DNA of 64,000 bases from Thinopyrum elongatum (Eukaryota; Streptophyta; Magnoliopsida; Poales; Poaceae): the NCBI GenBank assembly GCA_011799875.1, contig CM022299.1, forward strand, positions 337,612,447 to 337,676,446. The letters run 5' to 3'. Positions 31,181 through 41,768 of the stretch are shown in pieces. The notes under the pieces are model-generated. The model had not been told where the DNA came from and searched no databases. It saw only the letters and a program-made list of their open reading frames with translations. Positions within the stretch are counted from its first letter, which is position 1. The number at the start of each line of letters is the position of its first letter. Position numbers and translations under genes: made by a program.

Positions 31181-34100
31181 TGTGACGCCCCCGGCCCGAT
31201 CGTGCACTAATCATACACGCAAATGCACACGATCAAGCCTAAGGACTCACGGGAAGATATCACAACACAACTCTAAAACATAAATAAAGTCATACAAGCT
31301 TTATATTACAAGCCAGGGCCTCGAGGGCTCGAATACATAGCTCGATGGCATACAAGCGTCAGCGGAAGCATCAGTTATCTGAGTACAGATATGAAAGAGA
31401 AACAGAAAGGCCTTTAGAAAGGCGGGGCAAAATAAAACACTACGATCGAAAGGCGCAGGCCTCCTGCCTGGAACCTTCGAACCTACTCCTGGTCGACAGC
31501 CAGCTCGTAGCAGAAGCCATCCTCGGGGTAGTAGTAGTAGTCGAACGTCGGCGGGGTAGCTGTCTCAGCGGCTCCGTCATCTGGTCACGACGAACTGATA
31601 TGGGGGAAAAAGGAAAGAAAAGCAACCGTGAGTACTCTGAAGTACTCAGCAAGCAAGGATCTACACTACATATGCAACATTATCAAGGGGAGGCTGTATA
31701 TGTGGACTGGGCTGCAGAAATGCCAGAATAGAGAGAAGGCCTAGTCCTATCGAAGACTAGCATCTTCAGCGGTCTTGCAGCAGTAGAAGAGAGTAGAACA
31801 ATACCATATAATGTAGCAGTAATAATATCAACCTCATCCTGAGATCCTTTCTCGACTCCCTGCGAGAAAGCAATCCCAGAGCCATAACATCTTCAAACCT
31901 CGTCCTGAGATCCCTTCTCGACTCCCTGTGAGAAGCAATCCCAGAGCCATATATACAGGTCTCATCACAGGTATCCAGTTCTAAATTGTATCAATCAGGA
32001 TACAACTCCGAGTGTCCTTTACCGTAGGACCGGCTATCGATAGAAATGTTCTTCCCTGCAGGGGTGCACCAACTTACCCAACACACTCGATTAACTCCGG
32101 CCGGACACACTTTCCTGGGTCATGCCCGGCCTCGGCCAAACGACACATCGCAACCCTACCTATAGCTCAGCAGAGAGGTCCCCGTCGGTCTACATCCTAA
32201 GCGCTCAGAGGTCTTGGGCCATCGCCCTGTGCACTCCGAGTCGTTGCGCGCAGGGAGAAGCCTGGCACCAGGAGGGCGCCGGTCCGTCCGTGCCGCCATG
32301 CTGAACTGGACGTCTGACAGAGCTTTCGGCTGATGTTACGATGCAGAACGCCCATACTATGCCCACGTGATGGTTAGTGCTATCAGACCAGAGGCCTGCT
32401 CGGATCAAATATCCAAATCGCTAGGACTAGGGGCTTGCGGTAACGAGCAGAGACTCACGAAAGATGTGACCCCGTCGCCCCGTCTCGAGGACTTGCGGCA
32501 AGGGCCATGAATGCCCGGCCACGCCTCGTATTCAACACTCGGGCACCATCCAGGTCAACCCGTCTCGTAAAAGACTGTCGGGAACTCAGGTCCACCTCTA
32601 CTGGGTGGTACCGCCTGTCCCTTCAGTCCTGTAGTAAAAGTAGCTTCCTCGGGTCCCCCTTCGGGGCCGACCCGTCTCTATCAAGGTTCAGCAGTAAAGT
32701 CACAGTAACCGTGTGTCCATAACATCAAGGAAATCCGAGGTATCACCCTCGACGGATGCCCACTCGATGTAACCGTCAAGTCGAACTTAGGAGGAATCAC
32801 CCTCGATGAGTTCACACTTGATGTGTTGTACGACAGCGTCGTATCGGAAGTGGAGAAGGAGGAATCACCCTCGATGACCACGATCGAATAGCTACTCTAC
32901 AGAGTTAACATCAGAAGTGCTACATGAGGTTTCACCCTCGGCACTTGATAGTAACGCTGCAGTGTCGTTACAACTAAGGGGGGGTGATGTGCGGCGTCGG
33001 GGCCTGGTCTTCAATCCCGTTGATCGGGTCTTCTGACGATCCAGCGCGGCAGTCGGGATAAGTGGGTTCACTGATAGGTCTCTACCCAGCCTAGACTAAA
33101 CAGTTTAGGATATGTAGGTAATTATCAACAGCAGGTTACAATGAACAGGCTATGCATCAGAATAGGTAAAGCAGTAGTAGCAGCAATTCTAATGCAAGCA
33201 TGGGAAATTAGAATGGGCGATATCGGGATGATCAAAGGGGGGGGCTTGCCTGGTTGCTCGGCGGCAAGGGCAAGGTCGTCTATGGTGTCTTCGGGATCCG
33301 GAGCTGCGTCGGTCTCGGGGACGACGTCGGTGTCAGGGTCTAACGAGAGAGAAGAGGGGGAGGAAACAGTATAAATACACAGTAAATATGAGCAACACAA
33401 AGTATGACATGGCAGTACGCAGTGCTAGGGGTAGTCTAACGCAGTACTATACGTATCAGGCGTTGCGGGAGAATATCTGGTGATATTTCCCGGGTCTTTG
33501 GATTTATCGGATAGACGAACCGGAGGGGGAATGTTGCATGTTCGGATAGTTAGGGACGTGTGACGGACGAACGGATCGCGTACTCGGATTCGTCTCGTCG
33601 TTCTGAGCAACTTTCATGTAGAAATTATTTTCATCAGAGTTACGGTTTAAAAGATATGATTTTCTAAAGTTTAAACAATATTCTGAAATTACAGATTTAT
33701 TATTAATTCGAATTATCCAGAACAGTAGCAGGGTGACGTCAGCATGACGCATGGATGACGTCAGCAGTCAACAGGGGGCCGGCCAGGTCAAACCTGATAT
33801 GTGGGGCCCACATGTCAGTGACCCAGTTAACTAAACAGAGTTAGCTTAATCTATTTAAACTAATTAGCAGGCGGGGCCCAGCAGTCAGTGGGTAATTAGT
33901 GTTTTAAATCACTAATTAATTTTATTAACGGATTATTTATTTAATAAAACGTTTTACCGAGCGGGACCCACATGTCATAGACACAGGGCCCGCCCAGTCA
34001 GCGTGGACTAGGTCAACGGGACCCAGTGGGGCCCAGAGTCAGTGGCTGGGCCGTGGGGCCCGCGGCGCCACGTCGGACCGGCCGCCGGAGTCGCGCCGGA

Positions 34101-35456
34101 GTGCCCAGACGCGGTGGCGAGCTCCGGCGAGCTCGGGTTTCGCCCTCAGGGCGTCTCCGGGGCCGTGGCTTGGCCCGTTCGAACGGGCGGCGAGCGCCGC
34201 GTCACGTGGTGGTGTTGGCATGGTTGGGGGCCGCCGGGAACGGCGCCGGCGATGACCGCAGCGGCGATGGCGTTCGGGTGGTGCACGGGGTCGGCGCTAC
34301 GGCGCGCTAGCGAGCGAAAGGAGAAGCTAGGTGTGGCCTGCGCGATGCGGGGAGCACGATGCGCACGGGCCCGAGGCCGTTTGGTCACCGGAACGGCACC
34401 GGCGACGAGCTAGGCGGCGGTGCGTTCGGGCGAAAGAGGGGCGACGCGTACGGGCACGAAGAGCGCGCGGGGAGAGGGGGAGGGGGACGAGGTGCTCACA
34501 GCGAGTCTGTAGGTGAGCTTAGCGTGCGCGGGGAGGGCTCGGAGTGGCCGGAGTCGGCGATGGCGTGCGGCGGCCGAAGGTGGAAGATGACGGCGCCGGC
34601 GACGCAGCGACGCGTTCTAGCTCGTGGGGCTCGGGGGAGAGGCGTAGTCGACGGAGGCGAACCATGCGGGCACGGTCACGCGACGAGGCAGAGGCGGTGG
34701 CCGCGCGTGCTACGGCGGCGGTGCCATGGCTGCGCACTGGAAAGAGAGGAGAGGTGGTGTCCAGGGGAGAGTGAGGCGAGGGAGAGCCAGGGGGTCCGGG
34801 GTGCTGCTCATATACGCGGCAGTCGCGGCGACGCGCTGTCGACCGCGAGGGAGGGGGGGCCTGGGCGTGCGCGCGTGCGTGCGCCAGGTGCTCGACAGCG
34901 AGCCCCGGGCGTGAGCAGTACGAAGAGGACGAGCGAGTTGGGCTGGGCCGGCCACTGTGCTGACTTAGGCCCAGCACAGTGGGTCTTTTTCTTTTTCTTC
35001 TTTTCTTTTCTGTTTTCTCTTTTTAGTTTCTGTTTTGACTTTTGTTTTGATTTCAAAATACTTTTGTAAAATATGAAACTAGCCCAAATAAATATGGTGC
35101 ATTATTAGTCACTGCTAGAAACTGGTTTGGCGTCCATATCTTTTTGGTTTGGATTTTATTTAATTGAAAAGGGGTTGAATAGTGCTATGTTGCTGCTGTT
35201 TCTTGTTGTTCGAGTCCTTTTACAATTCCAACTAATGTTGCAATCATTTTTATAAATGCTAGGGGAATATTTGCAATAAGATGCACATTTTAGTTTTCCA
35301 GTTTGAACAACTTTTATTTTCCACTTTAATTTAATTTGAATTTGAGTTAGAAGTTGAAATGCATTATGATGCAAATGATGATCATGCACTGTTAAACATG
35401 ATGACATGGCATAATCAAAAGGGTGATTACTGTAGTTAACCACTGGGGGTGTTACA
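31181..35456 (-). repeat. 5' LTR of Tekay-type derivative (4276 bp)
   Basis: Full LTR bounded by the primer site on its left and the TSD CCTAC on its right. The first ~1.4 kb resembles the extra copy at 23288. From about 32830 it resembles the full LTR at 25532. It contains the GC-rich block (34036-34976), GGGGCCCACATGTCAGTG-type repeats near 33805 and 33960, and pyrimidine-rich TTTTTCTTTTTCTTC at about 34986. Confidence 0.92.
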
Positions 35457-35461
35457 CCTAC

Positions 35462-36349
35462 CTATGGATTGAGTAAGATCCTTCAAGTAAGTTGTCATCG
35501 GTGCAATAAGGCAATAAAAATTGCTTCTAAATGTGTTGGATCATTTAGTGTAAGAGAAAATTGAGCGTTGTACGAACTTGTGATGGAAAAGTAATAAAAG
35601 CAACAGACTGCATAATAAAGGTTGCTATCATAAGGGGAATATAATGTGACATTCTTTTGCATTAAGGGATTTGGCATAGAAACAAATAAGCGCATGACAA
35701 CCTCTACTTCCTTCTGCGAAGGGCCTATCTTTTACTTTTATGCATTTACTTTTATGATGAGTCAAAGTTTTCTTCCCTATTCCCTTTTATTTTCTCTTTT
35801 TGCAAGCATCATGTGCTGAGGAAAGATCTAGGCACATATATCTAGTTGGATATGAATGGGCATGAGTTATTATTGTTGACATCACCCCTGAGGTGAATAC
35901 GTTGGGAGGCGAAACTATTAGCCCCTATCTTTCTGTGTGTTCGGTTGAAACTTTTTGTTCATGGGTACGCTGTGAGTGTTAGCAATCATAGAAGATCAAA
36001 TGATGGTTGAGTATGTGGACTTGCCTAAAGGCTCCGATACGTGACCCTTCCTGCAAATATGATGAATTGTAGTTGCAAAGTTGACTGAGAACATAGTTTG
36101 TTGGTTTTCAATAAGGTTTATGCTTTATACTTCAATGTTGTGATGAATTGTTACTTGTTCATGACAAGTTATATAATAAAACTTATGTGATAAAAGTTAT
36201 TTGATAAAGTTTTATGTTGAAGTTCTTTGCTGTTAGAATAATATGCATGATGCTTCTATGTCCGTATTTTGTTTTTATCGACACCTCTCTCTATAAGCAT
36301 GTGGACATGTTTTTCGATTTCGGTTTTCGCTTGAGGACAAGCGAGGTCT
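35462..36349 (+). other. 3' untranslated region of the Athila element, right part
   Basis: Continuation of the Athila 3' region after the nested insertion. AT-rich with no supported ORF. Near its end the TTGAGGACAAGCGAGGTCTA phrase is similar to TCGAGGACGAGCAGG before the LTR at 44953, a conserved pre-polypurine segment of these elements. Confidence 0.7.
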
Positions 36350-36363
36350 AAGCTTGGGGGAGT
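36350..36363 (+). other. Polypurine tract, Athila element
   Basis: AAGCTTGGGGGAGT immediately precedes the 3' LTR start at 36364. Confidence 0.8.
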
Positions 36364-37885
36364 TGATACGTCCATTTTGCATCATGTTTTCCTACTGTTA
36401 TTTATAATGTTTTTATGCATAATAATGTCTTTTGGAGTATTTCTAATGCCTTTTCTCTCATATTATGCAAGGCTTACACAAAGAGGGAGAATACCGGCAG
36501 CTGGAATTCTGGACCTGGAAAAGCTACGTCAGAGTTACCTATTCTGCACATCTCCAAATAAGCTAAAAATTTATGGAGAATTGTTTTGGAATATATGAAT
36601 AATATTGGAGCAAATAACTACCAGAGGGGGCCCACCAGGTGGGCACAACCCACCTCGGCGTGCCAGGGAGCCCAGGCGCGCCCTGGTGAGTTGTTCCCTC
36701 CTCGGCCCACCTCCGGTGCCCCTCTTCTGGTATATAAGTCATTTTGACCTAGAAAAAATAGGGGGGGGGGGACTTTCGGGACGAAGCGCCGCCGTCTCGA
36801 GGCGGAACTTGGGCAGGGGCACTTTTGCCCTCCGGCGGAGCGATTCCGCCGGGGGAACTTCCCTCCCGAAGGGGGAAATCATCATCATCGTCATCACCAA
36901 CAACTCTCCCATCTTTGGGAGGGCCATCTCCATCAACATCTTCAACAGCACCATCTCCTCTCAAACCCTAGTTCATCTCTTGTGTTCAATCTTTGTACCG
37001 GAACCTTAGATTGGTGCTTGTGGGTGACTAGTAGTGTTGATTACATCTTGTAGTTGATTACTATATGGTTTATTTGGTGGAAGATTATATGTTCAGATCC
37101 ATTATGCTATTTAATACCCCTTTGATCTTGAGCATGATTATTATATGTGAGTAGTTAATTTTGTTCTTGAGGTCACGGGAGAAGTCATGTTGCAAGTAAT
37201 CATGTGAACTTGATATGTGTTCGATATTTTGATGATATGTATGTTGTGATTCCCTTAGTGGTGTCATGTGAACGTCGACTACATGGCACTTCACCATATT
37301 TGGGCCTAAGGGAATGCATTGTGGAGTAGTTATTAGATGATGGGTTGCTAGAGTGACAGAAGCTTAAACCCTAGTTTATGTGCTACTTTGTAAGGGACTG
37401 ATTTGGATCCAAAAGTTTAATGCTATGGTTAGATTTTATCTTAATAATTTTCTCGTAGTTGCGGATGCTTGCGAGGGGGTTAATAATAAGTAGGAGGTTT
37501 GTTCAAGTAAGAACATCACCTAAGCACCGGTCCACCCACATATCAAATTATCAAAGTAGCGAACACGAATCAAACCAACATGATGAAAGTGATATGATGA
37601 AATTCCCGTGTACCGTCAAGAACGCTTTGCTTATCATAAGAGACCATTTTGGCCTGTCCTTTGCCACAAAAGGATTGGGCTACCTTGCTGCACATTATTT
37701 ACCATTACCGTTACTTGCTCGTTACAACTTATCTTGCTATCAAACTATATGTTACCGACTATTTCAGTGCTTGCAGAAAATACCTTGTTGAGAACCAGTT
37801 GTCATTTCCTTCTGCTCCTCGTTGGGTTCTACACTCTTACTTATCGAAAGGATTATGATTGATCACCTATACTTGTGGGTCATCA
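36364..37885 (+). repeat. 3' LTR, Athila element (1522 bp)
   Basis: Pairs with 15448-16968 and has the same termini. TATA-like TATATAAG at 36731-36738 and a GC-rich hairpin near 36640-36700. Followed by TSD CACCC at 37886-37890. Confidence 0.93.
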
Positions 37886-38204
37886 CACCCCAGGCCCTTG
37901 GCGCGCCCTGGTGCCTAGTGGTCCCCTCCTTCATCTTCCCGTTCGTTCCCGAAGCTTCCAGGGTTTCTTATTGCCAGAAAAAAATCTCCAAAAAGTTTAA
38001 TGCCATTTGGACTTCGTTTGGTACTGATATTTGCAAAGTCAAAAATAAGCAAAAAAAAAAACAGCAACTGGCACTGGGCACTAAGTTAGTAGGTTAGTCC
38101 CAAAAAATATATAAAGTTGCTTGTAAATGTATATAAAACATCCAAGATTGATACTATAATAGCATGGAACAATCAAAAATTATAGATACGTTGGAGACGT
38201 ATCA
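37886..38204 (-). repeat. 5' LTR of minus-strand Sabrina-like element, outer piece
   Basis: On minus, 38204 begins TGATACGTCTCCAACGTATC. The segment runs to the Athila insertion point and continues at 15447. The first five bases (37886-37890) are the Athila TSD. The flank 38205-38209 (TATAT) would be this element's own TSD; the partner copy is outside the window. The junction interrupts a Tat-type pol coding frame, which supports the LTR end call. Confidence 0.82.
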
Positions 38205-39063
38205 TATATTTGTGTGGAAACCCGCTGACATGCCAGGAGTGCCAGCGGAGCAGGCCGAACATTGCATGAATGTCTGTGAGGATGCGAGGCCAGTAAAGTA
38301 GGCCTTATGACGCTTCACCATAGAAAAGGGAATGGCAATAGGAGAAGAGATAGCGTGCCTACTTGCGGCTAAATTCATAAGGGAGGTCATGCACCCAGAG
38401 TGGCTGGCGAACCCAGTAATGGTGCTGAACAAAGACAACACGTGGCGCATGTGTGTGGACTACACCGACCTCAACAAGGCATGCCCCAAAAAACTATTCC
38501 CGCTACCCAGGATCGACCAGACAATCGACTCCGCGGTGGGGTGTGAACACTTATGTTTCCTAGATGCGTACTCTGGATACTACCAGATACAGATGAAGGA
38601 GTCTGACCACGAGTCGACCTCCTTCATCATGCCATATGGACCCTTCTGCTACATCACGATGTCGTTCGGCCTAAAAAACATGGGGGCTACATACGAGCGA
38701 ATGATGTGGAAGTGCTTCAACAAACAGATCGGAGTAAATGCAGAGGTCTACATCAATGACATCATAGTGAAATCTAAGCAAGGCCCAAGCCTCCTTGCCG
38801 ACCTCCAGCAGACCTTCGACAACCTCCAAAATTTCTACATGAAACTGAACATAGATAAATGTGTCTTTGGGGTCCCTGATGGGCAGTTGCTAGGATACAT
38901 TGTGTCCCAACGAGGGATAGAGGCAAACTCGAAAAAGATACGAGCCATAGTGGACCTTGAGCCCTCGGAGATAGTATGCGATATGCAAAAGCTCATAGGC
39001 TGCGTGGCGGCATTGAGCAGATTCATCTCACAGCTAGGTGAGAAGGCCTTGCCGCTGTATCGT
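38205..39063 (+). pseudogene. Tat-type pol fragment: reverse transcriptase
   Basis: Starts mid-motif (IFVWKPADMPGVPAEQ) directly at the minus-strand LTR edge. It continues through an in-frame TAG near 38300 into an open frame 38332-39066. RT blocks: HPEWLANPVMVLNKDNTWRM, CVDYTDLNKACPKKLFPLP, FLDAYSGYYQI, and the catalytic site, here YINDII instead of YVDDIV, so one catalytic aspartate is replaced by asparagine. The thumb ends GCVAALSRFISQLGEKALPL. It is cut at 39063 by the LTR element with TSD ATCGT and resumes at 46576. The apparent ORF end at 39066 lies inside the inserted LTR. Confidence 0.9.
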
Positions 39064-40684
39064 TGATATGTCTCCAACGTATCTATAATTTATGAAGTAT
39101 TCATGCCATGTTTATTATAATTTTGTATGAATTTGGTGCACTTTTATATGATTTAAATGGACTAGCCTATTAACCTAGGGCTAGTGCCAGTTGTGGTTTA
39201 CTGCTTGTTTTTGGTTTTAAAAAATCCATACCAAATAAAGTCCAAATGCGACGAAACTTTTTGACAATTTTTTTGGAACATAAGAGACCCCCAAAGCTTT
39301 GTGGGAGGATCAGAAGACCCACGAGGAGGCAGCAAGGCAGCCCGGTGTGCCCAGGGCGTGGCCGTGCCGGGATACCTTGTGGGCCCCTTGTAACTCTGTT
39401 TTGCGTGATTCCAACTATGAAAATTCTTATAAATAGGGAAACTGCGAGAAATAAACCTAGAACTTCGACTCCGTCGCTACAAGCCTCTGTTCCGAAGAGA
39501 TCCCATGTGGAGGCCTTTTCCGGCACCCTGTCGGAGGGGGAAATCATCACCGGAGGCCATCTTCATCAGAGTAGTTCACCCCCGGGGCTGAGGGTATGTA
39601 TCAGTAGCTATGTGTTTGATCTCTCTCTCTCTCTCTCTCTCTTGTTCTTGATTTGGCACGATCTTGATGTACCGTGAGCTTTGTTAATATAGTTGGATCA
39701 TATGGTGTTTTCCCCTCTGTATCTTGTTGTGATGAATTGTGTCTTTCCCTTTGAGTTTTCACTATTATCGGATGGAATATTTCGGATTTGAGAACACTTG
39801 ATGTATGTCTTGCATGTGGATACCCGTGGTGACAATGGGGTGTTCTGTTGGTTTACTTGATATATGTTTTGGCAATCAACTTGTGGATTCCCGCAGTGAC
39901 ATTGGGGTAATCTAGGCATAGAGGTTAATGCACATTTTCGTCCTACTTTCTCCTATAGAAACTTTGGGGTACTCTTTGAAGTTCTTTGTGTTGGATTAAA
40001 TATTATGAATCTGAAGTTGTTTGATGCATATCGTATAATTGAATCATGGATACTTGAGGTGACAATAGAATTGATTGATGTGTATCATATGGTGTTATTT
40101 TAGTACGAACTCTAGGGCTGTTTGTGGCACTTATAGGAATAGCTAAATAGATTGATCATAAAGGATAACTTTTGAGGTGGTTTTCTACCTACAACAATTT
40201 TTTCTTATGTTCTTTGCTTGATAAGAACTTTGGAGTGATTCTTTGTCACACATTGAGGGATTGCTATATGATTCAATTGTGTTAGCACTGTTGAGAGATT
40301 GCACTAGTGAAAGTATGAACCCTAGGCCCTGTTTCTAAGCATTGCAATACCATTTGTGCTCACTTTTGTTACTTGTTACCTTGTTTTTATTTTTTCAGAT
40401 AAAAAAAACCTATATATACTATCCATACTACACTTGTATCACCATCTCTTCATCGAACTAGTGCACCTATACAATTTACCACTGTATTGGGTGTGTTGGG
40501 GACACAAGAGATTTGTTGTATTTGATTGCATGGTTGTTTGAGAGAGACTATCTTCATCCTACGCCTCCCACAGATTGATAAACCTGAGGTCATCCACTTG
40601 AGGGAAATTTGCTACTGTCCTACAAAACTCTAGGTGTGGAGGCCCAACAGAGTCTATAAGAATAAAGTTGCGTAGTAGACATCA
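39064..40684 (+). repeat. 5' LTR of non-autonomous element (1621 bp)
   Basis: TATA box TATAAATA at 39428-39435, a (CT)n microsatellite near 39622-39643, and no coding sequence. The first base change in the terminus (TGATAT for TGATAC) distinguishes it from the 3' LTR. Confidence 0.92.
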
Positions 40685-40694
40685 AACTCTTTTC

Positions 40695-40712
40695 TGGCGC
40701 CGTTGCTGCGGA
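40695..40712 (+). other. Primer binding site (tRNA-Asp type)
   Basis: TGGCGCCGTTGCTGCGGA matches the tRNA-Asp complement at 16 of 18 bases, ten bases after the LTR end. Confidence 0.85.
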
Positions 40713-40807
40713 GGTGAGTGCTTGAAGGTATATCTTTAGATCTTGCAATTGAATCTTTTAGTTTCTTGTTTATTCACTAGTTCGGTTTTATAAAAGAAAA
40801 CTAAAAA

Positions 40808-41768
40808 ATGGAATTGAGGTTGCCTCAAGTGCTTTATCTTTATAATGTCTTTCTTGAGAATGATGGATCGGAAAATTGTGCCAAAGTGTTAGAACAAGAA
40901 TTCAATAAAATGTTTGGCATAAAATCTTTGAATGATAAACATGATTGCAATGTTGGTATTATGCTTTCGATGAATATCCATGATGCTAATGATATGCAAA
41001 GCCATAAGCTTGGGGATGCTATGTTTGATGAGTATGATCTTTTTAGTCCCCCTACTTTTGATGAGCACATTTATTATGATGGTTGCATGCCTCCTATTTA
41101 TGATGATTACAATGATGGAAGTGGGTTTGGAAGTGTGTCAACTCTAGGTAATAATTATCCCACTATTTTGGAGGGTGTTGAATCTTATTGCAATAATGAT
41201 AAAAGTGGATTTGGAGAGGCCATGCCTTTACTTAATGACGATTCCACTATTTTAGAAGAGGTTTCAGTTGATTATGATAACAAAGTTCTATCTATGATGA
41301 TTATAGTGATGACATGTGTGATATAAAGAGTGATGATAACCATGAAACTTTTCATCATGATTTTAATTTTCAATTGGATTATGCCAATCAAGTATCATAT
41401 GATAGTCATTTCATTAAATTTGCTCCCACTATTATGAATGAGAAATTTTTGCTTATGTGGAGAGTAAGAAAAAATATATGCTTGTGGTTCATGAAAAGAA
41501 TGCTTTATGTGATATTTATATTGTTGAATTCATTCATGATGCTACTAAAAATTATTATTATAAAAAAACATATGCTTTTTCATATCTCAATAATATCAAG
41601 TTTCCTCTCTATGTGTTGAAAGTTTCGAAGTCATGCTGGTTTTGCTTTCCTATGTTAGTTGATTCTTGCTCCCATAAATTGTTTGCTCACAAAATCCCTA
41701 TGCATAGGAAGTGGGTTAGTCTTAAATGTGCTAGTCATATGCTTATTGATGCTCCCATTATGTTTTGA
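40808..41768 (+). pseudogene. Conserved accessory ORF of non-autonomous LTR element
   Basis: Homolog of the minus ORF at 12919-13794. Blocks in order: ENDGSENCAKVLEQEFNKMF, NDKHDCNVGIMLSMNI, MQSHKLGDAMF, two repeats of the form SGFG....L.....TILE (41121-41170, 41206-41262), then after a frame change IYIVEFIHDATKNYY, and finally KIPMHRKW. Frames change near 41280 and 41450. After the stop a conserved AAGCGCTTGTTGGGAGACAA segment follows (41829-41848), as in the other copy. Low-complexity acidic and Asn/Asp-rich regions suggest a partly disordered protein. No known domain recognised. Confidence 0.6.

Larger units (their letters stand above)
23288..35456 (-). mobile_element. Tekay-type chromovirus derivative with duplicated LTR end, TSD CCTAC
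   Basis: Flanked by a perfect CCTAC duplication (23283-23287 and 35457-35461) inside the Athila 3' UTR. Reading on minus: 5' LTR 35456-31181, tRNA-iMet primer site 31177-31163, short leader, remnant of integrase with chromodomain (30905-29838), polypurine tract 29813-29802, 3' LTR 29801-25532, then an extra 2244-bp copy of the LTR's distal end (25531-23288). Gag, protease, RT and RNase H are missing. LTR termini are TGTAACACC...GGCGTCACA. The comparable part of the LTRs differs by only about 14 positions in 2.5 kb, so the insertion is young. Lineage rests on the chromodomain-type integrase tail and very long LTRs. Confidence 0.88.
15448..37885 (+). mobile_element. Complete Athila-lineage gypsy retrotransposon, TSD CACCC
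   Basis: LTRs at 15448-16968 and 36364-37885 start TGATACGTCC and end GGGTCATCA. They are flanked by a perfect 5-bp duplication CACCC (15443-15447 and 37886-37890). Internally there is a tRNA-Asp-type primer site, gag-protease, RT, RNase H and integrase with Athila-type motifs, a downstream ORF, a 3' UTR and a polypurine tract. Removing the nested 12.17-kb insertion at 23288-35461 leaves about 10.3 kb, normal for Athila. I count roughly 60 differences between the LTRs (about 4%), suggesting insertion on the order of one to two million years ago at commonly used grass rates. All pol genes carry stops or frameshifts. Confidence 0.93.
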
